Below, in pieces: positions 11,945-24,881 of a stretch of DNA of 64,000 nt. Both the position numbers and the translations under genes were made by a program. This stretch comes from Nepenthes gracilis (lineage: Eukaryota; Streptophyta; Magnoliopsida; Caryophyllales; Nepenthaceae), in assembly GCA_033239525.1 (NCBI GenBank), contig BSYO01000014.1, positions 10,772,021-10,836,020 on the forward strand, given 5' to 3'. The notes beneath the pieces are model-generated. The model was not told where the DNA came from. It saw only the letters and a program-made list of their open reading frames with translations, and did not search any database. Position 1 is the stretch's first letter. Every line of letters begins with the position of its first letter.

Positions 11945-13344
11945 AATTAAGATTCTGTGTTAATACTCTAGGGTTTTAAGAGTTGATATTTAGAGTTATT
12001 ATTTCATTCGGTAATATGTAAGGAATTAAATTTATATCCGAATGGAGAATTATAGGTATTTTAGAAGAGTTAGAAGACTTATTATCTTGAAGTTTGATTT
12101 ATTAAATGATTCGAGGATTCAGATATATGTGGTTATTCTAGTTCTCGGCGTACGATATATTTTGGGTCTTAGAATGAAGGATATTATAGTTTATGAGGGA
12201 ATGGATAGGTTAGACAATTAGAATAGGCTAGATTCTAAAATTATCTTATTTTATAGATTATCGAAATAATAATATACGAGTATCAAAGATTCTTGCGGAA
12301 CTTATGATGACACCACTACGAGAATTTCTAAAGTTTTAATTATAATACAGCTAGTGGCTCCACTAATAATACAAGCTATCAACACCTTGACTTATGGATA
12401 TCTAGTGGGCAATGTTTAAATTTCTATCATTCAAATGCCGGAGAGAAGAAGACAATTCCTGCATATATCAAAATTGGAAAATTATCTTTCTTAATATGTG
12501 ATCAATAAAAGATTAGTGGGTTTCTCGTAATGTAGAAGAAGAAGATAACAACCCCTTTCGATCGATGATGATCGCAAAATCAAGCAGAACTTTACCATTC
12601 ATGATCTGGAGGGTCTCATCCCCTACTGTGAAAGTATTATACATTAGCCATCTATTAAAAGTAGTCATAGATGATATAGAATCTTAACATCTACAACGGA
12701 ATGAATTATTTATCAGAGCCATCATTGTCAACTCGAGACTTTCAAATGTATTGTAGCCATATTTTTGGTACCAGCAACATGCGGGAGATTGACTTCTCTG
12801 TCAAGCTAATATGGAGAATCACATCAAATCCATAGACTTTATAGAACGACCCCAACGGAAATTAAAGAGATAAAGCTACAATTGTAATGGTGATCATGTT
12901 TGGTTGGCATCAAACCTGATCATAAACCACGGAGGAATTTAATGACTATAATTAAAGTAAAGGAACGACTACAGAGAGTGGAAGACTTGCCACTAGAACA
13001 CAAGTATCTTCAAAAAAATTGGCACGCCATTAATGATTATTAAATGTTAAATAAAAAAATAAGAATTTTGTGGACTTGGGTTGTATCTTTGAATGATTGG
13101 AAGAAGCTAGTAGTACTCACTAGTTATAATTATTAGATTTTACTCATTGTTATCTTTGAGGATAAAATTCAAAACTTAGTCAATCAAATGAAATAATTTA
13201 AGCAGCTGAATTTATAAATTGAATTGGCAATTATTATGATTGCCTTAGGATTTTTTTTTAAGTGAGAAGGGAATCTATTGCCACAAATTGCTATTAAAAA
13301 AAATACTTAGCTACAAGCTTCGTTTTCTCTTGACACTCACTATT
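11945..13344. other. Tekay-like interior, left part, no recognisable gene
   Basis: No ORF here exceeds about 75 codons and I find no gag, protease, RT or integrase motif on either strand. A moderately GC-richer part (12380-12980) could be an old coding remnant, but I cannot assign it. Confidence 0.4.
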
Positions 13345-13349
13345 AGAAG

Positions 13350-14300
13350 TGTTGCGTTCTGGTTCCATGGGGTTCGACAGATGCAGAGGTTGGCGAGATC
13401 CAATCGGATGCGTGGTTTTCAGGCAACACAAGTGTTTGAGGTGCTGGACACGAGATGAAGATTGAGACCGGATTTTTTACGTGGGAAACCTCCTCTTAAA
13501 CGGGGAGGAAAAACCACGAGGCTTAGGGCCTGAAAAGTGCTTCACTATTTGGGTTGAAATCTTTACAAAGTACAGTTGTGAGGGTTAACCCCTTCCCTGT
13601 CTTTTACTTTGCGTTTCTTCCCTAGAAAACTATGCTCGCTGGGAGCCTTTTACTCTTCTTTGTGGAGTTAGTCTTGGGGAGAGAGTGTCCGGTCCAAGTC
13701 CCTTTTGAGAGGGGCCTTGCTGAGTATTTATAGGAGAAGCTAGGCAGTTGGGGAGAAGGCACGTGGCGTCCATCCGGCGGTTGAAAAGCTGGTCCACCGA
13801 CTCCCTTTAATGCTGCTGACGTGTGCGGTAAGGCACGCGGCTAGCACCACTGGTAGGCCTGCGTGTGCAGGGTCTGAACGACAGTCTTGATTTGATTAGG
13901 CGTGCCCTGTTGAGACGGCGACTGACAGTAATTGCAGGTTTGTTGGGAATCGACGAAGTTGCCTAGCTGGCATTCCCGGCCTTGAATGAGCAGTTCTCGT
14001 CCCTGAATGGGGCACCTGGTGAGCTTGTGGAATTTCAAGAGGCGGCCGTCCTTGGAGAATCTTCTCTGAAAGTCCGGGAGCCTGCCTCTGACCGCTTGGG
14101 CAATTCAGAGACTCGGCTGGGCTTCCAGAGTTCTCGATCCTTTTTGTATCTGTGTACTCGGATTTTGCTATTGTTGTCCCCGAGCTTCTTTACAAGCGGA
14201 TGGGACTTTTGGGCTTCAGCTGTGGCCTTGATCCTTGGGCTTCTTATTCAGGCCTCTTTTCTGGGTCGTGTTTTATGGGCCCTCATATTGGGGCCCAACA
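13350..14300 (-). repeat. Solo LTR with perfect target duplication
   Basis: It begins TGTTGCGTTC and ends GGGCCCAACA. It is flanked by AGAAG on both sides (13345-13349 and 14301-14305), so it is an exact LTR insertion. A TATAAATA box on the minus strand (13735-13742) indicates minus orientation. It includes a GCACGTGGC G-box-like word near 13761. The GC-rich sequence produces ORFs (13841-14038, 13982-14353) that are not genes. Its termini resemble those of the solo LTR at 19717-21197, so the two are probably related families. Confidence 0.9.
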
Positions 14301-14305
14301 AGAAG

Positions 14306-15886
14306 CATTGCCATTCTATTACTTTTTATTTATCTCACGTAGGTTTTAGTTAAATTTCTGCTATGATATCTTCTATAGTGTCTTTAATTGAAAATATATC
14401 TTTGTATTCCTTTTCATCTAGAAGTAGTTCAGCAAGAGGTCGCCCAAATTACTATCCTCTTCATCCAATTGGGAAAGCTTGTTGAATTACAATCTCATTT
14501 CTTTTTGATTTGACATATTATATTATTTAACATTTTGATACTTTCATCTGTGTTATTTGAATTTATTTTTTTTATAAATATGACCTCTACATGTTAAGTA
14601 CAATTACAAGAACTCTTTCTACTTCTTTAGTTTGGTCGGATTTTCTCTAATTATACTCCACTTCATATTCTATGGTTAAAAGATCAAAAATTGAGGTTGG
14701 GATTCCTTGATTCTTGTTTACATTTACCCTTATCATTGTAGCCTCAGATTTTTGGTAAGTCTTCCATGAACTTTATCTTTTTGATAATTATTATTGTATA
14801 TATGCTATTAAACTTATTATCATTAGTAGTTATTGTTCTAAGATTTCTTGATAAATTATCTTGGTACTTCATGCACTAGGCTAAAAATCTTAAGCTTCGA
14901 CCTTCTTCCTTCTGCATCATTTAACCTTCTGTTGTGCTTATTGTAGTAACTACCTATAATTCTTTATGTGACATTTAGTTTAATTTTGAGTACAATTACC
15001 TCAATTCTCTTGTTTAAATTTGATTCGTCATATATGGGGACAAATTTTTTCCAGTATCACTTGTTTGCCTATTAATTTTTATAGTTATAAGAACCAACTT
15101 CTACCCTATGAATATATAGAATTATCATGTTATTTTTATGTAAAAATAAAGGAGGAGTAGCAATCAGTATTAAGCATCTATTGACAATGATTTGAAGATA
15201 AATAGTAGGAAATATATTGTGATGATGATCGGCACAGAATCAATTATCTTAAGTCATTAAGATAGAGTAGTAATATTTTACAGAAATTACTTGGAAGCAA
15301 GGTGCAAACATTATATATTGAATTCATTCTTTAGATTTATTATAGTTTGGGTTGAAATTGATGAAGAATTTCTATGGACTATAGGAAAAATATCAAAATT
15401 GGAGAATTATTCTATAAAGTTTAAAGAAGTATATTTTTGATAAATTTTAAGGTTTGAGTGTTGTTTATTGAAAATGATGACATTCTAAAACTGTCTTACT
15501 TACGAGAAGTGTTTTATAACTCTTAAAAGTTAAAGCAGACAATTAGGGAGATTGACTCATACAAGAAAAATTGAGTGCTTACTTGGGTCATCTTACAAAT
15601 TGGGTTTGAAAACTAATATTGGTAATTAAGTTTGAATATTTATTGATCGGCTCATAATAAATATTACATCTAAATGATTATATGGTTCAGATTTCTATAA
15701 TACTCGATGAATGTTCAAGTTTAGTATCAAAGTTCTGTCAGAGTTACATCAAGAATTATATTTTTGATTGTATGTATAGTAATAAAAATATTGATGGACT
15801 GTGTGATTAGTGGATATCATAAAAATTATGGACCTGATTAATATAGATGTTGTCCAATGGATTTTGGTATGATGATAATACATACC
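14306..15886. other. Tekay-like interior, middle part, no recognisable gene
   Basis: AT-rich sequence without long ORFs. The 15450-15880 part contains fragments that could be old gypsy coding sequence, but no domain can be supported. Confidence 0.4.
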
Positions 15887-15935
15887 AAGATTGTCATGAC
15901 CCAGGAACACAACGTACGCAAGTCAAAAATAAAAT

Positions 15936-16225
15936 CAATAATAATATTTCCAACAACCATAATAACGTAACCCGGGTGTGACAATCATACACATACAAGA
16001 CCCAATATAAATAAAACTCGTACAAGATCTCATTGGATAGGAATCTGGACAAACATAATACACGACCTACTAACCATGGAAATAATAATATTTCCATCAA
16101 CCATAATAACGTAACCCGGGTATGACAATCATACACATGCAGGACCCAATATAAATAAAACCCGCACAAGATCTCATTGGATAGGAATCTGGACAAACAT
16201 AATACACGACCTACTAACCATGATC
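15936..16225 (-). repeat. 145-bp tandem duplication in solo LTR
   Basis: The block containing GTAACCCGGG at 15966 is repeated at 16111 with few differences, including GACCTACTAACCATG at each right end. It lies at the 3' end of the LTR on its coding strand. The near identity suggests it is younger than the LTR. Confidence 0.85.
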
Positions 16226-18308
16226 GTAAGGGAGGTATCCAAATTCACAACTCATCCACATAATACTATAACTTCAATATTTTACATACAATGATTAAAG
16301 CCATCATCCGGCCATAAATAATAGCCCTAATATATCCTCGAGATCAGAAATATACAAAATATAATATCTCCACTCGGTAAAAGGAATATCCGAGCCCGAT
16401 CACATCCGAACTCCTACAAGCATATCCATGCCACTAGTATGAAAGGATAAAACATGAAAACGTGAGCTTAGAGCTCAGCAAGTATTAACAATCGTATAAA
16501 ATGGTACACATAAATCAGATGTAGGGATATCGCATAGTAATCACGTAAAACAAAATACAATGTCCGTGAAATCCTTGAAAATCGAGGAGATGTCTCGTAC
16601 TAAATCGTCGTCCATATTAACTCGTCCCTTCGGGATAAAATTATATAAATCACGATCCGGTAAAATCTCGTAGACGATATCATATCATATGATCTAAGGT
16701 CACATTACATAATCGCGACCGTCACTACATCCGCGTGGGACATATACCGTCGTCCGGATCTAAAACTCATAATGCAGAAATCAAGAGAAGACCGCCGGAA
16801 CTAAAACATAAATCAAAACACGTTCCGGGTTTATCACATCAGTACGTACAAGACATTCCTATCGCCCATCTGTGGGCCAAACTACGTATCTCAAATCGCC
16901 GTCCACGCAACACATGCAGAAATATAAAGTATACACGAAATCGGAGAACCAAAGATCAATGATACCAACTTGAGGAAGGGTTACCATCGTCCGATAATCA
17001 CGACTATATCGGCTGCGATTTAAGCCAGCAGCTCAAGGCTCGGCTACAGTTTAGGCCAGTAGCTCAAGGCCATCCATGTACTCTGTCTCTCATAGATTAG
17101 GAACTTGCTCACTATGTTTTACCACCCGCGGCTTTGGGTGCAACCTCAAGTTTTAGTTATATATTAGGACGTCCGAATATATTAGTTTTCCGTCAATTCC
17201 TTACGATGGTTTTCAATTAAATACACAGTGAGGCAGGTCAGCTACAAATAACACAACCTTCCTTCCGGCCGAAATAGCCTATCATATACGTCCCCGTCGG
17301 GAGCGGCACCACAAATAGCCAATGCCTCGGATCACAAATCGACCCCTAGGGTCTCGGACCGCCATGGTCCCGTAGTGATCCCACCCCCGGCAACATGCAT
17401 GATTAGTGCAAGGCCTGGTTCATGGTTCCACAATATACGAATACACAAGCATATATATAAATCGTCCGGGTGTCCAAAATCCCTCCAAATCATAAATACT
17501 AGTATAAAATCACCGCACAACCGATAAAATATACATGCATGTATACAATTGATAAATTGAGGGTATATAAAAATACATGCATGTTAATAAAATCTCCCAC
17601 AGTAGTCAAAATGCATCAAAAATTAAATCAGACCAAGAATATGGCTAGAGGATACTTGCCTTAATATTATACTCCGCAGATCTGAAGAAAGGGGGTCCCG
17701 AAGCACCCAATTTGTGCCTCTCTCTCTCCTGCCTCACGCGCGCCCCGCGTGCCCTCTCTCCTCTGCTCGCAGCGCCTCAGCCGCACCGCTGCCACAGCCG
17801 CTCCGCGTCAAACGGCCGTCGCCGGCCTTGCCGGCGACCCCCGTCGCTGCCGCTGCCCCCCGACAAGCTCTTTCTCTTAGCCATCGCGCACGCCTCCTCT
17901 CTCCTCCGTTCTTCTCCGCGCGCGATTTCTCCCAGTCACTGCAGTACACGCCGACGCCGCTTCTCTGCCACCGATCCACCACCGTGTAGCTTGCATGGCC
18001 ATCATCGACCCCCTCGGCACCACCCAGCCGGTGCCGACGTCGTTACACGGTCGCCTCTCTCCTGAGGCAACTTCGCCGTCGCCCTCCTCGTCCAACCCAC
18101 ATCACGCCCACAATTGTCTTAGCCCACGCCACCGTCGCCTGCGCCGCGCCACCGCTAACCACCATCGCCGCCGATTTCCTGCGTCGCCACCGCCGCTTCC
18201 TCCCTTCTCCTTCTTCTTCTTCGCACGGCAAAACCCTAGTCGCCCCTCTCTCTCTCCTCGACTCCCTCTCTGCTTCCCCAGTTTTCTTTTCTTTTCTTTT
18301 CTTTTTAC

Positions 18309-18310
<2 letters not shown>

Positions 18311-18352
<42 letters not shown>
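18311..18352. repeat. ATT microsatellite
   Basis: About 13 copies of ATT/TTA inside the solo LTR, next to a CTTTT-rich stretch. Confidence 0.95.
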
Positions 18353-18361
<9 letters not shown>

Positions 18362-18667
18362 ATCTTAAATTTTAAAATCCAAATCGAATTCCAAATCGGA
18401 TTTCGAATAATAGCACAGGCGCGCCTTGGACGTCGCCCCAAAATCCCGATCATTTCTCAAAATTTTAGAATATTTGAATTTACTTTCACCGCGTCCAAAA
18501 TACCCAAAATCACAATTAACATTAAAATAATCCAATTGGGATCCGAAATATTACAAAGATGTTGGGAATTATAATTCTTTATTTTTGAATGGATCAAAGG
18601 TTTAGGAGCGAAATCGATTTGATAAAGGTGAAATTATATAAAATGTTTTCAAAGACTGTGGTAAATT

Positions 18668-18699
18668 TTTGAAGATGAAAATCTTTTAAGGGGATATAT
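18668..18699 (+). promoter_or_regulatory. Chromovirus pol tail and polypurine tract
   Basis: The text TTTTTGAAGATGAAAATC followed by TTTTAAGGGGATATAT corresponds to the 'TTCGAGGACGAAATC...TTTAAGGGGGG' motif that ends pol and primes plus-strand synthesis just before the 3' LTR in Del/Tekay elements. It sets the start of the 3' LTR at 18700 and the plus orientation of the element. Confidence 0.75.
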
Positions 18700-19309
18700 T
18701 ATGATATCTCAAATATTTTAATTTTATTATTTTATGAAAATAAATTATTAAATTAGTTATAATAATTATCTGACTATTTTAGTGACTATTTTGGTTATAA
18801 AATTTTGTAATTGAGTTTAAAATTTTGGTTTAAATTACTTTGTGGGCCCTGCATGAGAAATTTTAATCATGGGACTTATTTTTAAAATTAAATTGAAAAA
18901 TTAATTTGGTGATAAATTTTTGAAAAATTAATAAAATTAGTTAGTATATCGAATGTTTGAAAAATAAATAGACATTCAATATTTGAGCCTAATAAATTTA
19001 AAATATTTAGATCGATAGATTAGGTTTGGATGTTTGGGACATTTAATTAAGTTTATATTAATTACTAAATTAGAACAAGTTAATTTAATTATGAATCGAG
19101 CTAATTGAATAAATATTTACCAGGCGGGTCTTAGTTTATTACGATTTATTGATTAAAAATATAATTAAATTTAAAAAGAATCAAAACATTAAAAATTGAG
19201 TACAAAAAAATTAAATATTATTATAAAGATAATTAGATAATTAATTAATTAATTGATTAATTAAGTAATATTTTTAATTAGAGATAAATAAATAAATATA
19301 TATTTGTAT

Positions 19310-19325
19310 ATATAATAATAATAAC

Positions 19326-19394
<69 letters not shown>

Positions 19395-19396
19395 AT
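19310..19396. repeat. ATA / AATA microsatellite
   Basis: About 14 ATA units grade into about 8 AATA units. The 5' LTR has only a short equivalent, so this expanded locally. Confidence 0.9.
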
Positions 19397-19716
19397 TGGT
19401 AAAGAAAGAAATAAATAAAAGAAAAGAAAGGAAGGAAAGAGAGGAAGAAGGAAGGAAAAAGACAGGGGGGAAGAGAGAGAGATAAAGAAGTGCGACAGCA
19501 AATCGTGGACAAGGGAGGAAGGAAAATCAGCGCTCTACATGAAAACCTTACGAAACGCTAAATCGGTCCTTCAGTATTTAAAGAGATAATGGGGTTAGGA
19601 AGGGAGCACAAATAAAAGAGGGGAGTCATTCACGAGTCAAAGAAAGAAAACACCATTGTCGGAAGAAAAATAAGAAATTGAGATAAGTAAATTCTTTCCT
19701 TCTCATTATTGATATT

Positions 19717-21197
19717 TGTTGCGTCCCGGGTCCGCGGTTGCCGTACGGATTAGAGAGCCTTCGGATTCCCTAGCACGTGGCGGCGTCGGGAGAAAGGTCC
19801 GGTCTCCGTCTCTATGAACCTGGACCTGCACAACACAAATAATAAGCGAGAGGTTAGAGGCCGACGGGGGGTTTTGGTCCCCTGTCGGCACTCCGACGCT
19901 CAAGTCAGATATCTTCTGGCAATAAACGGAGAAATGCATGCGTAAGATGCGAGAATGAGGGGAGTACGAGAGGGATGTGATCGGAGGCGTGAACTCCATG
20001 GATGCGCCCGGCAGAGGGCGGCTTATTTGTGCGCCCGCGGAGGGCGGCTTAGGTGAAATCCCTCTTGGGGGTGCGCCCGCGGAGAGCGGCTTCGAGATGC
20101 GCTCGCGGAGGGGCGGCTTGGAGATGTCCCTACTTTCGGGGTAGACGGCGTGCCCGTGGACCTCGCTGGCATTTGGACACACCATAGTAGCATGGAGATA
20201 CTGGGCCCTGTTTGCCCGAGCTATCCCGGCGGACTGTCAGATACGGACTCGCTCATTTGGCCCGAGCAAGATGAATGGGACCCACACAGTTAAGAACCGC
20301 AGGGTGTTAACTCGTGGGAGCCGTGTGGTCCGGGCAATTGAGCCCCGAGGTGAACGCTCTGTATTCTGCCGGCTAAGGTGTTTCTTCTTCGTGCTGATGG
20401 GTGCTCGTTGGTGGAGCAGATAAGTGCCAGGGGACCCTAAGCTCCTGCTGCGAAGGGCTGAGGGCTCTCGTTCGTTTGGATCAGGAGGACGTCGACCTGG
20501 CGCCACAGCAGGAGCAAGGATCTGCTCTCTGTTCTGCTGAGAGCCCTGAGTTCCCTGTTAGGGAAAGCTCTCGGGCTCTGCCTCCGTGAAGAACTCTGGG
20601 TGTGGTGCAGATCTGGCCGCTACCTGGGGGAACTTTGTCTCGTGCCGACTAAAAAGGGGGGAATTGCAGGACTTGATGGGCGGTCCGGGCGAGTGCTCCG
20701 TTTGGATCGGAGACGGAAGAGATGTGCCGATCGCCATGAACAGTGTGCTTTGGGCTTCCATTGAGCGCCGATTTGAGAGGAAGTTGCTGAGTGCCGTCAG
20801 CAGGGAAGCTCTGCGCCTTGTTCTTCTGGAAGTGACGGCAGTGGGGGAGCTTCAGGTTATCGACGGAAAGGGCTCCGTGGTTCGCCCGGCGCGCCGTCGA
20901 CTGAATCGGGCTCACTCTCCCTCTTGCAGAGCCTCCTTGTTCTTTTCATGATGACGAGGACAGCGAGAGGGAGGGAGAGTCCCAGACTCTCTCTCTCAAA
21001 AATGGTGGTCAGGGCATGGAGAGTCAGGAAAGTCGTTTTTCCCCTTCTGCTTCCTCTCCCTTTTTCCTGTACACGGCTGGTCTTTTTATAGAGAAAGGGG
21101 GGTGAACATTTTCCCTCCAAAACAAACCCAAAAGTTCCCACCAAGAATAATCTTCCCGTCAAAATGAAAATATTTCCCGCCTTTACTGGACCCAACA
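19717..21197 (-). repeat. Solo LTR with perfect target duplication
   Basis: It begins TGTTGCGTCCCGGG and ends TGGACCCAACA. ATATT flanks both sides (19712-19716 and 21198-21202). Removing it restores the co-linearity of the surrounding 3' LTR with the 5' LTR (GATATT-AATTTTCTT against GATGTTAATTTTCTT near 9980). A TATAAAAAG box on the minus strand (21082-21090) indicates minus orientation. It contains repeated GGCGGCTT and GCGCCCG words at 20010-20120. ORFs here are by-products of the GC-rich composition. Confidence 0.9.
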
Positions 21198-21931
21198 ATA
21201 TTAATTTTCTTATTGCATCCCTTGATATCGATATTAAAATTAGGAAAATAGGTACATGACTTTGGCTGTTGGGTTTCAAAAGATTAACGATGAATTGGGG
21301 TGGGGTAATTAGTATATTTATGCTACAAAAATCCTTGTTTACTTATTCAAAGGTAAAAGTAAAGATTTTAGATAATTTTGTTTGGAATTGAAAGAGAAAG
21401 GTGGAACAGAGCATTTATGTTATGTTTGGATATCAATTTGCATAATGAATTGAAATGCTGATGATGGCTGCTTCCTGATTGTTACGTTACTGTACTTATA
21501 ATTTTAGCATAGGATTGGTAGCAATTGTTGTTGATTTTGGGATTCGAGCTATCTATCGTCAAAGAAGAACAACAGCTGTCAGTCTACCGACTTATATTCC
21601 GCAAGTTAAATATAGTTTTCAGGTTGAGCACAATTATATGATTTTGTAAGTAATTATTGTTGATAATTCGCAAGCTATGTATATGAGTATACACTACTGC
21701 ACCGGGCGTCCAACGAGGAAGAAGAGGACTTTCACACTACTTGATTCCATTGATATATATAAACGATACCCTGTTCATCGATAAGGTAGAGTAGGGGCTG
21801 ATTGATTTGTGGCTTTCCACTGCATCTCCAGCATGAGATATACATATATCCGATACATTAGGAAAGTCCATCATACCAATAACAGAGTATGTATATAATA
21901 TGTATAAGATTAGGTACATGTATACCATCTG

Positions 21932-21935
<4 letters not shown>

Positions 21936-21992
<57 letters not shown>
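21936..21992. repeat. TA dinucleotide microsatellite
   Basis: About 28 TA units. The matching site in the 5' LTR (10629-10647) has only about 9, so the length has diverged between the two LTRs. Confidence 0.95.
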
Positions 21993-21994
<2 letters not shown>

Positions 21995-23254
21995 GAAATT
22001 ATAAGCTTATTAAGGATAAAGTTAATGATAAATATTCTTCCAATTAGACTCCTGTGAAGTTAGTCGGAATAGTTGGCTAATATGGGTGATCATGCTGTTT
22101 GTTCAATAGTGACAGAATAGAATGTATTTTATGGCCTTAGAATCAATATTTAGTATTGGGATAGCCGGTAATGATTAAATATAATATTTAAAAATAGTTG
22201 GCCTAATATTGAGTGCTTGCTGGAATTTTTTCCCTTTCCTGGGATAAATGATTTTTTTCGTTAGTTTTGACCACGTGTGTATATTTTTTACTATTCTATA
22301 GATAAGTAAACGAGAGTATGTGAAGACTACGGTATCCGTGTGACTAGGAGTCCTTAAAATATTAGAGTAGTATATAATTTTTTGATACCTATTCCATTTC
22401 AAAGGTCGAGATCGTCGATATTAATGAGGGATACTTATAACCTAATAACTATCATAAATGATGATATAAGCGATATTATTGGGGAGAGCATGTTATGGCT
22501 ATAGCATCTAGGAGGGCTGTAGGGGTAGTAGGGATACCATAGATAATTGATAATCTCATGGTAATTACCTAACCGTTTGGGATATAAATATACAACCTTT
22601 GATTTATTATGACAGAATAAGATTAATGAAGATTATTATTATCTCGTATAGTAGAGATTATTATTATTTCGAACAATTTTAACATCATATTGAGTTGATA
22701 ATTTGATTTGATAAAATCTATATTGCATTTCTGATATCTAATTGTTCATATAGTTTTTAAATTGTAGACACGACATGTTATTAAGTCTCATATAATGGTT
22801 AGTATATCATATATTATTATTAATTTTATACATTTGATGTTATTATCCGAGATTCTTATTTATATTCTTATATTGTTGATTATATTTACTTGTTAAAAAT
22901 TTAGCTTACTCTTATATTTTCTTGACTCTAGATCAAAGAGGTATCGTAGGCTCTTCTTGGGATTTATGAAATTCTTTTGGACCATCAAATAGAGGCAATT
23001 TTGGAGTGAGCGGTATATAAGCGATAGTGAAAAATATTTCTTTTATTTTGTGTAATTTATAATTATGAATGTTATATTAATTGATATATTTATGAGTGTC
23101 ATTTATGGTATTATAATTTTTAGTAATTTGATAATTTTGAGTTTATTTATATTGATTATTTTAGAATTTATGTTGGATAATTGATAAATTCAAATGATTT
23201 GAGATGTTTCCACATGGACGGACCGAGTCGGGTCCGAGGACTCAGGTTGTTATA

Positions 23255-23760
23255 TGTTCCATATATTAATTTAATTACTTTATGAATTTAAAGTGTTATA
23301 ATTTTTAATTAGTTGATGTTATAGTAGGTTCAAATGTACACCAATTTTTACGTAATTGATTAATTGAATATGATAATTAATAAGTATTATTTACTTCAAA
23401 TAGGATTTTAAATATTAAAAGGTAACAGACTTATTTAAATTTTAAAATATTATTAAATATTTCTGTAATTGATTAAAAATCACTAAAATAATTAATTATT
23501 ACATTATAATTACTTCTAAAGGTAAATTATAATGATAATATTTATATTTTATATTCTTTCTATTTTATTAATTCAAAATATTGACGTTAAGCATACTAAT
23601 TTATTGCGGTATCCATTCCGATTTTGATACATTCTTACACTTCTTCTATTTCATTATTCCATGGAGCTAATTTATTTGATTTGTTTGAACGAATCCAATT
23701 TTATTTAGGTGGACTAGATCTTGAGATAATATTACAATTGGAGAAACCTGCTATTATTAT
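23255..23760 (+). pseudogene. copia-A leader end and start of gag
   Basis: From about 23640 the translation contains FHGANLFDLFERIQFYLGG followed by LDLEIILQLEKPA. This matches the N-terminal copia Gag pattern 'FNGTNYxxWxExIxFxLGxxDLDxxLxxEKPAAI' (DUF4219/UBN2 region). The frame continues without a break across the Tat insertion at 34795 if one ATTAT copy is removed. The upstream 380 bases are AT-rich with no feature seen. Confidence 0.7.
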
Positions 23761-24764
23761 TGATGCTTGTCTGGATTCGAACTTCAAATAGATTCGGTTG
23801 ATCCTCTTGATGTGGTTCCGGCTCCGTTCCCTAAGTTAGATCTTGCACACCACTAAACAGAATAGGAAGTCAGCGTGTCGGCGAAAAGTTATCCCACCAA
23901 AAACACTTCGATGCTCAAGTCAGTCAAACAGTCTTCGAAAGAAGGAAACTGAAATTGAGAGAAAGAGAGAGACAAAGAGAGTGTTTTTTTCAGATATAAG
24001 AGAGACGTGAGCATTCTTAAATCTGGAAGGTGGAAAGGCAATAAACGGCCGTGAGGGCTCGCTTGTTTGCCTTAGGGTTGCTGGTGTATGAGATTGCGTA
24101 GCAGAGAGCTTGTGCAGTTTTTGAGAGTTTCAATGTCTGAGAGCGTAATTGAAAGCGTCAATGGAAGCATGTCTTGAATGGTGAATCAAGAGTTTCTTTT
24201 ATGGTGGAGAAGATAATCCTCCTTCTTTGGAAAGAGTGATTGCCTCCGTGATCTGGTTGGTTGGCTTGCCTTTGGGAGCGGCGCCAGTTGCCAAGACATG
24301 TAAGATAGTTTTCTTCTGAGGCGGCCAATAGCTTTCCAAATTAGGCGCTTTCCTTCTGTGCATGATACCGTTGGAGAGCCCAGGCTGGCAAGGATTTGGA
24401 AAAATCTGACGCCTTTCTTATGTGAAGGGTGCCAATATTGTCAATATTCTTTTTGGTGCCAGCTGGGACCGTAGAGAATCCCTGGAAAATCGTTGTTGGC
24501 CTTTTGATGATTCATGGGCCTAAATGGACCAGGCCCGTTACTGCAGAAATGCCTCCTTTGGGCCAACAGTGCAGCACGCGGGCGGTTAACGTTGGAGTTG
24601 ACCGTCTGCGTGTGCGTTGGCCGCTCGACGGTCAACGACAGCGTTGACCGTGCTGGGCCTTTTAGCTCTTGGGCCTATTTTCCTTTTGGGCCGTTAAAGT
24701 GTTGACTGTCATTCTGGGCTCCCGTTGACTATTCGGGGCCAGCTCACTGTTAGTATACCCATCA
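23761..24764 (-). repeat. 3' LTR of Tat element
   Basis: On the plus strand it begins TGATGCTTGTCTGG and ends TATACCCATCA. It matches the LTR at 33783-34789 nearly throughout. Near 24580-24655 it holds a cluster of TTGACC/GGTCAA words (GTTGACCGTC, CGGTCAACG), which are W-box cores. Confidence 0.93.
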
Positions 24765-24881
24765 CTAGCCTCCCATGCTGATGGCCAGAAATATGGCTTC
24801 TAGTATGTTCATGATGGGATGCCCCTTATTACTCTGAGGATCTCGTGGAACTTTGTGAAAGGCATGAAGGAGAGTTTGACC

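Larger units (their letters stand above)
15892..18555 (-). repeat. 2.66-kb solo LTR, Del/Tekay type
   Basis: On the plus strand it runs from TGTCATGACCC to AATATTACA. On the minus strand this is TGTAATATTTCGG...GGGTCATGACA, typical of chromovirus LTR ends. AAGAT flanks both sides (15887-15891 and 18556-18560), a perfect duplication. It contains a GC-rich C/T block (17705-18290) like the 5'-transcribed part of such LTRs, an ATT microsatellite, and the word GAGCTTAGAGCTCAGCAAG common near plant gypsy LTR ends. The predicted proteins in the GC block are low-complexity and not considered genes. Confidence 0.9.
8931..23254 (+). mobile_element. Tekay/Del-like gypsy element with ~3-kb LTRs, non-coding interior
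   Basis: Two copies of a roughly 3-kb sequence bracket an interior that begins with a degraded tRNA-Met primer site and ends with a chromovirus-type pol tail plus polypurine tract. The flanks are TATTC (8926-8930) and TGTTC (23255-23259), a 4 of 5 match. After removing three inserted solo LTRs the interior is about 3.1 kb and shows no recognisable gag or pol. It is either heavily degraded or a non-autonomous large-LTR derivative. I infer that it lies in the leader of copia-A. Confidence 0.7.
18700..23254 (+). repeat. 3' LTR of Tekay-like element (interrupted)
   Basis: It begins TATGATATCTCAAAT and ends CAGGTTGTTATA. It is co-linear with the 5' LTR, with single-copy sequence where the 5' copy has the 196-bp duplication. 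A 1481-bp solo LTR interrupts it. Without that insert it is about 3.07 kb against 3.0 kb for the 5' copy. It carries expanded ATA/AATA and TA runs. Confidence 0.75.

Noticed and set aside
12380..12980. Possible copia protease/GAG-pre-integrase remnant on the minus strand
   Set aside because: I could not find a D-S-G, H-H-C-C or other motif in any frame, so no assignment is justified.
13841..14353. ORFs around 14 kb
   Set aside because: They are inside the solo LTR with AGAAG duplications, and the longer one runs across its border.
17712..18453. Several overlapping ORFs on both strands with Arg/Pro/Ser-rich products
   Set aside because: They come from the GC-rich pyrimidine block of a solo LTR and an ATT microsatellite. 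Composition is low-complexity and no domain is seen.
19706..20951. ORFs up to 159 codons
   Set aside because: They lie within a solo LTR with perfect ATATT duplications and have no recognisable domain.
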